Both the position numbers and the translations under genes were made by a program. Of a stretch of 64,000 bases of DNA, positions 1 through 7,607 are shown one piece after another. This stretch comes from DASZIT01 sp963819695. GTDB taxonomy: Bacteria; Actinomycetota; Acidimicrobiia; Acidimicrobiales; RAAP-2. The stretch is taken from contig CAWFXD010000001.1 in NCBI GenBank assembly GCA_963819695.1, forward strand, positions 1,178,001 through 1,242,000, read 5' to 3'. Every line of letters starts with the position of its first letter. Position 1 is the stretch's first letter. The notes beneath the pieces were generated by a model. That model made no database searches. It worked only from the letters and a program-made list of their open reading frames with translations, and had not been told where the DNA came from.

Positions 1-39
1 AAAGATCCCCGGTTGGCCGCCCAGTCGAGAGGAGACCCC

Positions 40-1050
40 ATGCCCGCGGTGACCGTTGACGATTTGACCGGCCTACCCCACGTCCCCGAGCCCGACAACG
101 CCTTGACCCAGGAGCGACCGGTGACCTCGGTGACCACCGCGCCGAGCGGCTTCGAGGGGGAGGGGTTCCCGGTCCGGCGGGCGTTCGCGGGGATGAGCCT
201 GTCCGACCTCGATCCGTTCGTGCACATGGACCAGATGGGCGAGGTGGACTACGCCCCCGGGGAGCCCAAGGGGACACCCTGGCACCCGCACCGGGGGTTC
301 GAGACCGTGACCTACATGATCGACGGGACCTTCGCCCACCAGGACTCGCACGGCGGCGGCGGGCTCATCTCCAACGGCGACACCCAATGGATGACCGCCG
401 GCGGCGGGATCCTCCATATCGAGACCCCGCCCGAGGACCTGGTGGTCTCCGGTGGTCTGTTCCACGGCATCCAGCTGTGGGTCAATCTGCCGGCCCGGGA
501 CAAGATGATCCCGCCGGCTTACCAAGGGATCGAAGCCGGCGACATCACCCTCCTGTCCACCGCCGACGGCGGGGCGCTGGTCCGGGTGATCGCCGGTAAG
601 GTCGGAGATTACCGCGGTCCCGGGTCGACCCACACCCCGATGGCGTACATCCATGCCACCCTGGCCGCCGGGGCCCAGCTGCGACTCCCCTGGGATCCCA
701 CCTTCAACGCACTGGTCTACATCCTGGCCGGATCGGGTCGGGTGGGGACCGAAGGCCGACCGGTGCAGGTCGGACAGCTGGCTGCCTTCGGGCCCGGCGA
801 CTGGCTCGGTGTCCGAGCCGACGACGACGGGGACTCCCACCACGGCCAGCTCGACATCCTGGTGCTCGGCGGCCAGCCCATCGGCGAGCCGGTCGAGCAC
901 TACGGCCCGTTCGTGATGAATACCCGGGGCGAGATCCAACAGGCCATGGACGACTTCCAGGCCGGCCGGCTCGGCACCATCCCCGAGGATGCATTGATGC
1001 CCCACGTGCCCGATCCCAACCCGGTGCGCTCCGAGCACACCGGGATCTGA
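40..1050 (+). CDS. Pirin family protein
   Basis: Bicupin of the pirin family, about 336 residues. The N-terminal cupin carries the metal-binding HPHRGFETVTY signature followed by further His residues (HQDSH), typical of pirins that bind iron. Family members are quercetinase-like or act as redox-sensitive regulators; the substrate here is unknown. An upstream TTG at 13 is possible, but ATG 40 has GAGAGGAG just before it, so I chose 40. It is followed 23 nt later by a VOC protein on the same strand, so the two may share a transcript. Family assignment is firm, role is not. Confidence 0.85.
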   Translation: MPAVTVDDLTGLPHVPEPDNALTQERPVTSVTTAPSGFEGEGFPVRRAFAGMSLSDLDPFVHMDQMGEVDYAPGEPKGTPWHPHRGFETVTYMIDGTFAHQDSHGGGGLISNGDTQWMTAGGGILHIETPPEDLVVSGGLFHGIQLWVNLPARDKMIPPAYQGIEAGDITLLSTADGGALVRVIAGKVGDYRGPGSTHTPMAYIHATLAAGAQLRLPWDPTFNALVYILAGSGRVGTEGRPVQVGQLAAFGPGDWLGVRADDDGDSHHGQLDILVLGGQPIGEPVEHYGPFVMNTRGEIQQAMDDFQAGRLGTIPEDALMPHVPDPNPVRSEHTGI

Positions 1051-1073
1051 ACCGAACCAATCAGGAGGCCCGA

Positions 1074-1514
1074 ATGGATGTCGAACCGCCGGTATTGGGT
1101 TCCGTCACGGTGATCGTGCGGGACATGGGCAAGAGCCTCGCCTTCTATGGGCTGCTCGGGTTATCCAGCGATGGCGAAGCCGGATCCCCCCACGCGTCGG
1201 TCTCGTTCCCCAACGGTCCGTCTCTGGATTTCGATTCCGTCGAGTTGGTACCGATGTGGGACTCGGGCTGGAAGGGGGCCACCGGAGGGAGCACCCTCGT
1301 GAGTTTTTCGGTGGCCTCCCGGGACGAGGTCGATGCCCTCTACGCGAAGTTGACCCAGGCGGGTCACGCCGGTCGCCAGCAACCCTTTGACGCCTTTTGG
1401 GGTGCCCGCTATGCGATCGTGGACGATCCGGACGGCAACGGTGTCGGGCTGATGAGCCCCATCGAGGCCGATCGCACGACCTGGCCACCCGAGGCCCCGC
1501 CCTCCGGCCCGTAG
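1074..1514 (+). CDS. VOC (glyoxalase/dioxygenase) superfamily protein
   Basis: A 146-residue protein with the two beta-alpha-beta-beta-beta modules of the vicinal oxygen chelate fold; it begins with a conserved strand (SVTVIVRDMGKSLAFYGLLG) and ends with the usual DDPDGNGVGLMSP segment. Such proteins are glyoxalases, extradiol dioxygenases or antibiotic-binding proteins; the metal ligands are not clear enough to choose. The start is backed by AGGAGG six bases upstream. It probably shares a transcript with the pirin gene and ends at a hairpin terminator facing the MFS gene. Confidence 0.75.
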   Translation: MDVEPPVLGSVTVIVRDMGKSLAFYGLLGLSSDGEAGSPHASVSFPNGPSLDFDSVELVPMWDSGWKGATGGSTLVSFSVASRDEVDALYAKLTQAGHAGRQQPFDAFWGARYAIVDDPDGNGVGLMSPIEADRTTWPPEAPPSGP

Positions 1515-1532
1515 GGAGTGACTCGGGGAGCC

Positions 1533-1558
1533 GGAGGAGCCGAACTGTCGGCTCCTCC
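1533..1558. terminator. Bidirectional hairpin between convergent genes
   Basis: Perfect 11-bp stem (GGAGGAGCCGA at 1533-1543, TCGGCTCCTCC at 1548-1558) with a 4-base loop ACTG, between the convergent VOC and MFS genes. It has no T-run, so as an intrinsic terminator it would be of the actinobacterial U-less type. Confidence 0.6.
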
Positions 1559-1611
1559 CGCCTCGACGGCGGTTCTCCCGCATTGAGCCAATCGGGCCGG
1601 CGGCCCTCCAC

Positions 1612-3135
1612 TTACGCCGGAACCGGCTCCAAACCGAGGTCGGCCTCTGACTCGATCCCGGCGGGCTCGACCTCGGCAGCCTTGGCCGCCGCCGCCGCGT
1701 CCCGAACCTCGGTCGCGGTGGCCATCGGGGACAGAGCGATGATCAGCGCACCGACCAGGGCGACCACGGATCCCAGCCGGAACGCCAGTACCGTCCCCTG
1801 GGTATAGGCCCCGGCCGCCGCGGCTCCATGGGCGATCGACGATGTGGCGTGACGCAGGGCGAGGGTGGCCAGCACGGCCAGGCCCACCGCCCCGCCCACC
1901 TGCTGGGACGTTGACTGGATGCCCGACGCCAGGCTGGCGTCCTGGCCGGACACGTCGTGCATGGAGGCGTTCCCGAAGGCGGCGAAGCTGAGCCCTGAAC
2001 CGAACGCCATCACCACCAGCGCCGGCAGCGTCTCGGTGAGATAGGAGCCGTGGACGCTGATCCTCGACAGCAGCAGGACGCCGGCCGCCACCAACAACGA
2101 TCCGGCGAACAGCAGCGGCTTCAACCCGACCCGGGTGATCAGCGCGCTCGACACCGCGATCCCCAGGCCGATGACCACGCCGAAGGGCAGGTAGGCCAAA
2201 CCGGTTTGGATGGTCGAGTAGTGCTCCACCTGCTGGAGGTACAGGGTCAGCAGATAGAACATGGTGAAGAACACGCTGGCGAAGAACAGGTTGGCCACGT
2301 TGGCGCTCACCCTCGTCCGGTTGGCCAGGAAGCCGTGGGGGACGAGGGGATCGGCCGCCGACCGCTCCCGGGCGACGAAGGCGGCCAGCGCCACCGCGCC
2401 GAGCCCCAGCGAGGCCACTACCTGGGTCGAGCCCCACGGGTACTCGCCGGCGGCGATGAACCCGTAGACGATGCCGACCAGTCCGGCGGTGCCGAGGATG
2501 GCGCCGGCGAAGTCGGGTCGGGTGCGGTTGGTCTTGACCACCCGGTCGGCCCGGCTCTCCGACACCAGGCGCAGGGTCACCACCGCCGCCAGGATCCCGA
2601 TGGGAATGTTGACGAAGAAGATCCAACGCCACGAGGCCACGCTGATCAACAGACCGGAGATCACCGGGCCGAGGGTTCCGCCCAACCCGGCCACCCCGCC
2701 GAAGATGCCGATGGCCTTGGCCCGCTCCTTCGGTTCGGTGAACAGCAGGGCCACCAGGCCGAAGGCGGCGGGGGCGGCGATCGCCTCGCCCATGCCCTGG
2801 ACGAACCGGCTGGCCACCAGCATGGTCGGGTTGACCGCTGCGCCGCTCGCGGCCGACGCCACCGCGAACAGCAGCAGCCCGCCGATGAACATCCGCCGCC
2901 GTCCGAGCAGGTCCCCGAGGCGACCCCCGAGGAGGAGCAGGCCGCCGGCGGTCAGCACGTAGCCGTCGACCACCCAGGCCAGCCCGGCCCGGCTGAAGTG
3001 GAGGTCGGTCTGGATGTGGGGGAGGGCCACATTCACCACCGTGATGTCGAGCACCAGCATGAACTGCACCAAGGCGATGACGGCGAGTGCCTTCCAGCGG
3101 CGGGGGTCCAGGGTCAGTGTTGGGTTCGTGGTCAT
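1612..3135 (-). CDS. MFS drug exporter, DHA2 (EmrB/QacA) type
   Basis: 507-residue proton-driven exporter with about 14 predicted membrane segments. It has the DHA2 motif C region and the cytoplasmic loop motif GGRLGDLLGRRRMF near residues 70-85 (motif A), and early VQFMLVLDITVVNVALP (TM1, motif D1). Likely exports small toxic molecules. It diverges from the WYL regulator at 3198, and a perfect palindrome sits between them, so that regulator probably controls it. A TAGGGT -10 lies six bases before the ATG, indicating a leaderless message. The C-terminus is a short Ala/Glu-rich tail. Confidence 0.9.
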   Translation of the reverse strand: MTTNPTLTLDPRRWKALAVIALVQFMLVLDITVVNVALPHIQTDLHFSRAGLAWVVDGYVLTAGGLLLLGGRLGDLLGRRRMFIGGLLLFAVASAASGAAVNPTMLVASRFVQGMGEAIAAPAAFGLVALLFTEPKERAKAIGIFGGVAGLGGTLGPVISGLLISVASWRWIFFVNIPIGILAAVVTLRLVSESRADRVVKTNRTRPDFAGAILGTAGLVGIVYGFIAAGEYPWGSTQVVASLGLGAVALAAFVARERSAADPLVPHGFLANRTRVSANVANLFFASVFFTMFYLLTLYLQQVEHYSTIQTGLAYLPFGVVIGLGIAVSSALITRVGLKPLLFAGSLLVAAGVLLLSRISVHGSYLTETLPALVVMAFGSGLSFAAFGNASMHDVSGQDASLASGIQSTSQQVGGAVGLAVLATLALRHATSSIAHGAAAAGAYTQGTVLAFRLGSVVALVGALIIALSPMATATEVRDAAAAAKAAEVEPAGIESEADLGLEPVPA

Positions 3136-3141
3136 GCGACA

Positions 3142-3147
3142 ACCCTA
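3142..3147 (-). promoter_or_regulatory. Leaderless -10 box of the MFS gene
   Basis: TAGGGT on the minus strand followed by six bases and the ATG at 3135, with no Shine-Dalgarno. Transcription would start at or next to the A of the ATG. Confidence 0.55.
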
Positions 3148-3158
3148 AATCTCAATGC

Positions 3159-3173
3159 GGACAGAACCTGTCC
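3159..3173. promoter_or_regulatory. Palindromic operator between MFS and WYL regulator
   Basis: Perfect inverted repeat GGACAG-AAC-CTGTCC in the 62-bp divergent region. It lies where the -35 of the MFS promoter would be, so binding by the neighbouring WYL-family regulator would block it. The regulator assignment is inferred from position. Confidence 0.55.
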
Positions 3174-3197
3174 TGATAGTGGAAGAATGTTGGGATC

Positions 3198-4157
3198 ATG
3201 GGAGACACCCCGGGACGCATGCTCGAACTGCTCGGCCTGCTCCAGGGCCGCCCGTCGTGGTCGGGTTCCGACCTGGCCGAACGGCTCGAGGTGACCGAAC
3301 GGACGGTCCGCCGGGATGTTGATCGCCTGCGGGTACTGGGCTTTCCGGTCGAGGCGGCCCCCGGCCGCTATGGCGGCTATCGGCTGGGTCGGGGGGCGAA
3401 CGTACCTCCACTGCTGCTCAACGACGACGAGACAGTGGCGGTGGCCATCGGCCTGAACTTCGCGGTGGACGGGACCATCGAGGGCATCGAGGAGTCGGCG
3501 GTCTCGGCGCTGGCCAAACTCGACCAACTCCTTCCTGTCCACCTGGCCCGGCGCATCCGGGCCGTCCACGACAACACCGCGTCGATGAGCAGGGGCGGAA
3601 AAAGGGAACGGATCCAGGCCTCGCATCTCATCCTCCTGGCCGGCGCCTGTGCCGGCCAGGAGAGGGTCCGCTTCGACTACGTCGACAAGGGCGGTCGCCC
3701 GTCCCGCCGTCTGGTCGAACCCCTCCGGGTGGTACGGGTGGGGGCGCGCTGGTACCTGGCCGCCCGCGACATCGACCGATCGGACTGGCGCACCTTCCGA
3801 CTGGACCGGATCAAGTCCCCGGAGAATGTGGGTACCCGCTTCGAGCACATCGATCCGCCCGACCCGGTGACCCTCATCAGCGAGGGCCTTGCCTCCATGC
3901 CGTATCCGTTCGTCGCCCAGATCCTCCTGCCGGTCTCCTTCGACGAGGCAGCCAGGATGATCCCGAGGACGGTAGCCATGTTCGAGAGCCAGGAGGGTGG
4001 GACGGTGGTCGAACTCGGTTCTTCCTCCTTGGAGCGCATGGTCGGCTACCTGGCCGGGCTGCGGCCCCCGTGCCAGGTTCTGGATCCGCCGGAGCTGCGG
4101 AGAGCCCTCGCCGAGCACGCGGAGAATGTCGCCGCCGCCAACGTCACCCGCTCGTAG
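3198..4157 (+). CDS. HTH-WYL transcriptional regulator (YafY/DeoR-like)
   Basis: 319 residues. An N-terminal winged helix-turn-helix (about residues 5-60, with LAERLEVTERTVRRDVDRL as the recognition region) is followed by a WYL domain (about 140-210, containing RWYLAARDIDR) and a C-terminal extension. WYL regulators sense small ligands or nucleic acids. The gene is divergent from the MFS exporter at 1612-3135 and a palindrome lies between them, which fits a local regulator of that exporter. No obvious Shine-Dalgarno precedes the ATG. Confidence 0.88.
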   Translation: MGDTPGRMLELLGLLQGRPSWSGSDLAERLEVTERTVRRDVDRLRVLGFPVEAAPGRYGGYRLGRGANVPPLLLNDDETVAVAIGLNFAVDGTIEGIEESAVSALAKLDQLLPVHLARRIRAVHDNTASMSRGGKRERIQASHLILLAGACAGQERVRFDYVDKGGRPSRRLVEPLRVVRVGARWYLAARDIDRSDWRTFRLDRIKSPENVGTRFEHIDPPDPVTLISEGLASMPYPFVAQILLPVSFDEAARMIPRTVAMFESQEGGTVVELGSSSLERMVGYLAGLRPPCQVLDPPELRRALAEHAENVAAANVTRS

Positions 4158-4188
4158 CGCGGGTCCGCCGATATGTCTTCCCTCCAAG

Positions 4189-4233
4189 ATTGGTCCGGAT
4201 TGGACCGATGGTGGCTATAATTGGACCAATGGT
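4189..4233 (+). promoter_or_regulatory. Promoter with paired operator half-sites for the 4229-4650 module
   Basis: TATAAT at 4216-4221 ends seven bases before ATG 4229, a leaderless arrangement. Two direct copies of ATTGGACC(G/A)ATGGT lie at 4199-4212 and 4220-4233 (13 of 14 bases identical, 21 bp apart, two helical turns), and ATTGGTCC at 4189-4196 is inverted relative to GGACCGAT at 4202-4209. The second copy spans the start codon. This looks like a tightly autoregulated promoter. Confidence 0.6.
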
Positions 4234-4390
4234 CGGCGTAGAACTTGAACGAGTGGAGGCACTCGAGCTTCTCGGGATGACGCTGGCCCACCTCAACGAA
4301 GCCGAGGCCAGGGCCGAGGTGTCACCCCGGATCCCAATGTTGATGGCAATCCGGGACAAGCTCGCCGTGGCACTACGGGAGGAATCATGA
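4229..4390 (+). CDS. Small protein, first gene of a two-gene leaderless module
   Basis: 53 residues, acidic and mostly helical by composition, not matched to a family I recognise. The start rests on the TATAAT box seven bases upstream and on the operator-like repeats that reach into the start codon. The last codons overlap the next gene by ATGA, so the two are translationally coupled. Small size, coupling and operator resemble toxin-antitoxin or phage-type regulatory pairs, but no toxin fold is visible. Function unknown. Confidence 0.5.
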   Translation: MVGVELERVEALELLGMTLAHLNEAEARAEVSPRIPMLMAIRDKLAVALREES

Positions 4391-4650
4391 GCTACACCCC
4401 TGCCGAGGTATCCGCCGCGATTGCCGCGATGGACAAATTCAGATCCGGCGAACGGGGCGAAGTTGGTGCGGCACTGGTGGTGGTGGGCCTTAGTGCAGAC
4501 AGAACCGCCAAGGAGTCACGGATCCGTGACGACATGATTCGAGTCGCGCACCGGGCCGGCGCCTCCATTCGCCGGCTCGCGGAGGTTTCCGGCCTCGGCC
4601 GCAAGGCGGTCACCGCCATCGTCTCCTCTGACTCTCTCCGTCCGGACTGA
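4387..4650 (+). CDS. Small putative DNA-binding protein, second gene of module
   Basis: 87 residues with a helix-turn-helix-like segment at about residues 57-80 (GASIRRLAEVSGLGRKAVTAIV), the spacing expected of an HTH_Xre or sigma-region-4-like reader. ATG overlaps the stop of the 53-residue gene by four bases. Together with the repeated operator upstream of the pair, this suggests that it autoregulates the module. No catalytic motif is visible. It could equally be a conserved small actinobacterial regulator outside any toxin-antitoxin system. Confidence 0.55.
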   Translation: MSYTPAEVSAAIAAMDKFRSGERGEVGAALVVVGLSADRTAKESRIRDDMIRVAHRAGASIRRLAEVSGLGRKAVTAIVSSDSLRPD

Positions 4651-4754
4651 TCGCCCTCGCGGAACCAGTTACCTGGCCGTCCACCCCCGGCCTGCCGGGG
4701 CCCCAACGGCTCCCACTTGACCGAGGACTCTCCAGGGAGCGACGCTGAACGGCT

Positions 4755-5090
4755 ATGGATGACAAAAAAGCCCGAGCCCTGATCGATGCCGAGAAGACCA
4801 GGGTGCAGGGGTTGCTCGGCGATACCGAAGACGACGCCGCGTCCGACCGGGAAACGGCCAACGAGGAATTCCCGTACGACGAACCGGCGGAGACGTTGAC
4901 CTCTGAACAGGGTTCCGACGCGGTGGCGGAGGGCCTACGCGACCGGTTGGCCGCTCTCCAACGGGCCGAGCAACGGCTGGAAGCCGGGACCTACGGCGTC
5001 TCGGTGCGGAGCGGGGAGCAGATCCCCGACGATCGTCTCGAAGCCGACCCGGCGGCCGAGCTCACCGCCGCCGAGGCTCAGCGGGGCTGA
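4755..5090 (+). CDS. DksA/TraR-like protein lacking the zinc-finger cysteines
   Basis: 111 residues. The C-terminal half (RLEAGTYGVSVRSGEQIPDD then RLEADPAAEL) follows the DksA/TraR pattern G-T-Y-G-x-C-x-x-C-G-x-x-I-P closely, but both cysteines of the first pair are replaced (Val/Arg/Ser) and there are no cysteines in the protein. The N-terminal half is charged and likely helical, as in the coiled-coil arm that enters the RNA polymerase secondary channel. Cys-less DksA proteins occur in some bacteria. Binding to RNA polymerase is inferred. The Shine-Dalgarno is poor. Confidence 0.65.
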   Translation: MDDKKARALIDAEKTRVQGLLGDTEDDAASDRETANEEFPYDEPAETLTSEQGSDAVAEGLRDRLAALQRAEQRLEAGTYGVSVRSGEQIPDDRLEADPAAELTAAEAQRG

Positions 5091-5117
5091 ATTCGCCCAC
5101 CGTCGGCGCAAGAGGAC

Positions 5118-6938
5118 TCAGCGCAGGGCCGGCACCTCGGACTCGGCACCGTCGTCGGAGCCGGCCCCGGCTTCCTCCGCGGCCATCGCCCCCACCGCGG
5201 CCAGTCCCTCCGCCGCCTGGCTGGCGAGGGTGCGCTGGTGGTGAGCCTTCCCGCCCCCGCGTAGCCACGAGAAGCCGGCGGCCACGAATGTCGACGCCGC
5301 GGCCAGGTCGAAGGCCAGGTGCAGACCGTTCCCGAAGGGCCCGGAGATCAGCTTGGGAAAGAAACTCCGCCCGGTCAGGAACGCCGCGTGGGTCGGTCCC
5401 ACCTGGGCCAGGACGTGCGGTCCGAGCAGCTGCTGGATCGGGTTCATCCCGAGGAAGGCGGCGAACAGGCTGCCGATGGGCGGCAGGGTGGAGATGCGGT
5501 GGGCGGCGCCGGCCGGCACCCCCTGGGCGGTGAGGCCGCCGAACAGGGCGTGGGGGAGTTGCGAGGCGAGCCCCAGGGCGATGACGGTGAAGAACACCCC
5601 GATGGACAGCACGCTCGCCGAGTTCTGGAAGGTGTTGAGCATCCCGGCTCCGGCCCCCCGTTGATTGGCCGGCAGGCTGTTCATCACCGCGCTGGTGTTG
5701 GGGGCGGCGAACAGGCCCATGGCCAGGCCGACCAGCAACAGCAGCAGGGCGAAAGGCACGTAGGGGAAGTTCATGGGCAACGTGTTGAACAGCAGGAAGG
5801 CCGCCCCGGTGAGGAGAAGGCCGGCGGTGGCGAACGGCCGGGGCCCGTACCGGTCGGCCAACTTGCCGGCCAGCGGTCCGGAGATGAAGAAGCCGACGGT
5901 GAGCGGGATCATGTAGATACCGGCCCACAGGGGAGTGCGCTCGAACGAGTAGCCGTGCTGGGGCAGCCAGATCCCCTGGAGCCAGATGATCAACATGAAC
6001 TGCAGCCCGCCCCGGGCCAGGGCGGCCAACAATGCGGCCAGGTTGCCCATGGCGAATGAACGGTTCCGGAACAGCTTGAGCTGGAACATCGGGTCGGTGA
6101 CCCGCGTCTCGATGAACACGAAGGCCACCAGGATCAAGGCACCCCCGATGAGACAGCCGAGCACGAACGGGCTGGTCCAGCCCATGGTGTGGCCACCGTA
6201 GGGCTGGAGGCCGTAGACGATGCCGGTGAGCATCCCGACCAGCCCGACGGCGAAGGTGATGTTGCCGATCCAGTCGATTTTGGCCTTGATCCGGAGCCCG
6301 TTGTCCCGCAGCTTGGCGTAGGCCCAGACGGTGCCGAACACGCCGAAGGGCACCGAGATGAGGAACACCAGCCGCCATTCAATGGGGGCGAGGAGGCCCC
6401 CCAGCAACAGGCCGAGGAATGACCCGCCGATGGCCGCCACCCCGTTGATGCCGAGGGCGAAGCCCCGTTCGTCGGGAGGGAAGGCGTCGGTGATGATGGC
6501 ACTGGAGTTGGCGAACAGGAAGGCGCCGCCCACTCCCTGGCCGACCCGCATCAGGATGATCCACAACGCCGCTCCGGCGCCGGTCATCCAGGTGACGGCG
6601 AGCAGGACGGAGAACACCGTGAAGATGAGAAAGCCCAGGTTGTACATCTTGGCCCGGCCATACATGTCGCCGACCCGGCCGAAGCTGACCACTAGCACCG
6701 AGGTGACCAACAGGAATCCCATGAGGATCCAGAGGAAATACGAGGTGTTGCCGGGGGCGAGGGGACTGAGGTTGATGCCCCGGAAGATGTTGGGGAGGGC
6801 GATCAACAGGATCGACCCGTTGATGGTGACCATCAGGATCCCGATAGTGGTGTTGGTCAGCGCCGTCCATTTGTACCGGTCGGGGTGGGACGGGCTGGGG
6901 AGTCTTCCGTTGGAGGTGGGAATGGCGTCTGCCGGCAT
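5118..6938 (-). CDS. MFS drug exporter, DHA2 type
   Basis: About 606 residues with 14 predicted membrane segments, a long loop before the last segment and a Glu/Ala-rich cytoplasmic tail. Motif A reads GRVGDMYGRAKMYN near residue 95. It is divergent from the MarR regulator at 7049 and a MarR-type palindrome lies in the gap, so it is probably the regulator's target. An in-frame TTG at 7010 would extend the N-terminus but falls inside the operator. I prefer ATG 6938, with a -10-like TATTGT at 6990-6995. Substrate unknown. Confidence 0.87.
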   Translation of the reverse strand: MPADAIPTSNGRLPSPSHPDRYKWTALTNTTIGILMVTINGSILLIALPNIFRGINLSPLAPGNTSYFLWILMGFLLVTSVLVVSFGRVGDMYGRAKMYNLGFLIFTVFSVLLAVTWMTGAGAALWIILMRVGQGVGGAFLFANSSAIITDAFPPDERGFALGINGVAAIGGSFLGLLLGGLLAPIEWRLVFLISVPFGVFGTVWAYAKLRDNGLRIKAKIDWIGNITFAVGLVGMLTGIVYGLQPYGGHTMGWTSPFVLGCLIGGALILVAFVFIETRVTDPMFQLKLFRNRSFAMGNLAALLAALARGGLQFMLIIWLQGIWLPQHGYSFERTPLWAGIYMIPLTVGFFISGPLAGKLADRYGPRPFATAGLLLTGAAFLLFNTLPMNFPYVPFALLLLLVGLAMGLFAAPNTSAVMNSLPANQRGAGAGMLNTFQNSASVLSIGVFFTVIALGLASQLPHALFGGLTAQGVPAGAAHRISTLPPIGSLFAAFLGMNPIQQLLGPHVLAQVGPTHAAFLTGRSFFPKLISGPFGNGLHLAFDLAAASTFVAAGFSWLRGGGKAHHQRTLASQAAEGLAAVGAMAAEEAGAGSDDGAESEVPALR

Positions 6939-6993
6939 CAGGGTCTTGGGTCCAGTCGAGGGTGTTGGAGTTCTGCTTTCCAGTGTGGCACAA

Positions 6994-7013
6994 TAGTTGC
7001 TTGAGGACAACTA
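6994..7013. promoter_or_regulatory. MarR-type operator
   Basis: Inverted repeat TAGTTG-N8-CAACTA (20 bp) in the region between the divergent MFS and MarR genes. Size and composition match MarR-family operators. It overlaps a candidate MFS -10 (TATTGT, minus strand, 6990-6995) and precedes marR, so it could serve both. Confidence 0.6.
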
Positions 7014-7048
7014 AGTACATTGACGAAGGCTTCGAGCTGGGGGGAAGC

Positions 7049-7573
7049 ATGTCTACTGAAGGAGAGATGACAAGAGGGGCGCAGGTGGTCGATGCAGACG
7101 ACGCCACCGCCCAGGTCGAGGAGGCAGCCCAGCTCCGGGTGACCCTGGTGCGCCTGCAACGGCAACTCCGGGCCCGATCCGACACCTTCCTCACCCCGTC
7201 GCAGACCTCGGTCCTGGCCCGGGTGGAGGAGAGCGGCCCGCTCCGGATGGGTGCGTTGGCCAAAGCCGAGGGCACCTCGCCGGCCACCGTGTGCCGGCTC
7301 ATCGACAGCCTGGCCCAGGACGGTCTGATCGAACGGGTGCCGGATCCGCTCGACGGTCGGGCCAGTCTGGTGCAGGCCAGTCCGGAGGGCGCATCGGTCC
7401 TGGGTGCATTGCGGGCTCAGAGCACCGCGGCACTCCGCAGTGCCCTCGACGATCTTTCAGTCGAGGAGCGGTCGGTCATCCGCCGTGCCCTTCCGGCCCT
7501 CCAGGCGCTGACCGATCGCCTGCAGGGTCGACGAGACACCGGGATGTCGGGTTCAACCGTGTCGGCACCATAG
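7049..7573 (+). CDS. MarR family transcriptional regulator
   Basis: About 174 residues. Winged-helix core with MGALAKAEGTSPATVCRLIDSLAQDGLIER (helix-turn-helix, about residues 68-97) followed by the wing sequence DPLDGRASLVQ, both classical MarR features. The start at ATG 7049 has GGGGG seven bases upstream; ATG 7067, preceded by GGAG, is the alternative. It likely represses the divergent MFS exporter and itself through the palindrome at 6994-7013, releasing on binding a phenolic or drug ligand. Confidence 0.9.
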   Translation: MSTEGEMTRGAQVVDADDATAQVEEAAQLRVTLVRLQRQLRARSDTFLTPSQTSVLARVEESGPLRMGALAKAEGTSPATVCRLIDSLAQDGLIERVPDPLDGRASLVQASPEGASVLGALRAQSTAALRSALDDLSVEERSVIRRALPALQALTDRLQGRRDTGMSGSTVSAP

Positions 7574-7607
7574 GCGACGCTGGCTGGGAGATCGCCGACC
7601 CAAATGC

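Noticed and set aside
2050..3294. Long open frame antisense to the first MFS gene (414 codons)
   Set aside because: His/Gln/Gly-rich shadow frame, common in GC-rich DNA; the opposite strand codes a clear transporter. Similar long antisense frames over most genes were dropped for the same reason.
5062..6378. 438-codon frame within the second MFS gene
   Set aside because: Arg/Pro/His-rich, no family features, out of frame with the transporter on the same strand.
6939..7010. TTG 7010 as the MFS start
   Set aside because: It lies inside the MarR palindrome and adds a non-conserved tail; ATG 6938 is better.
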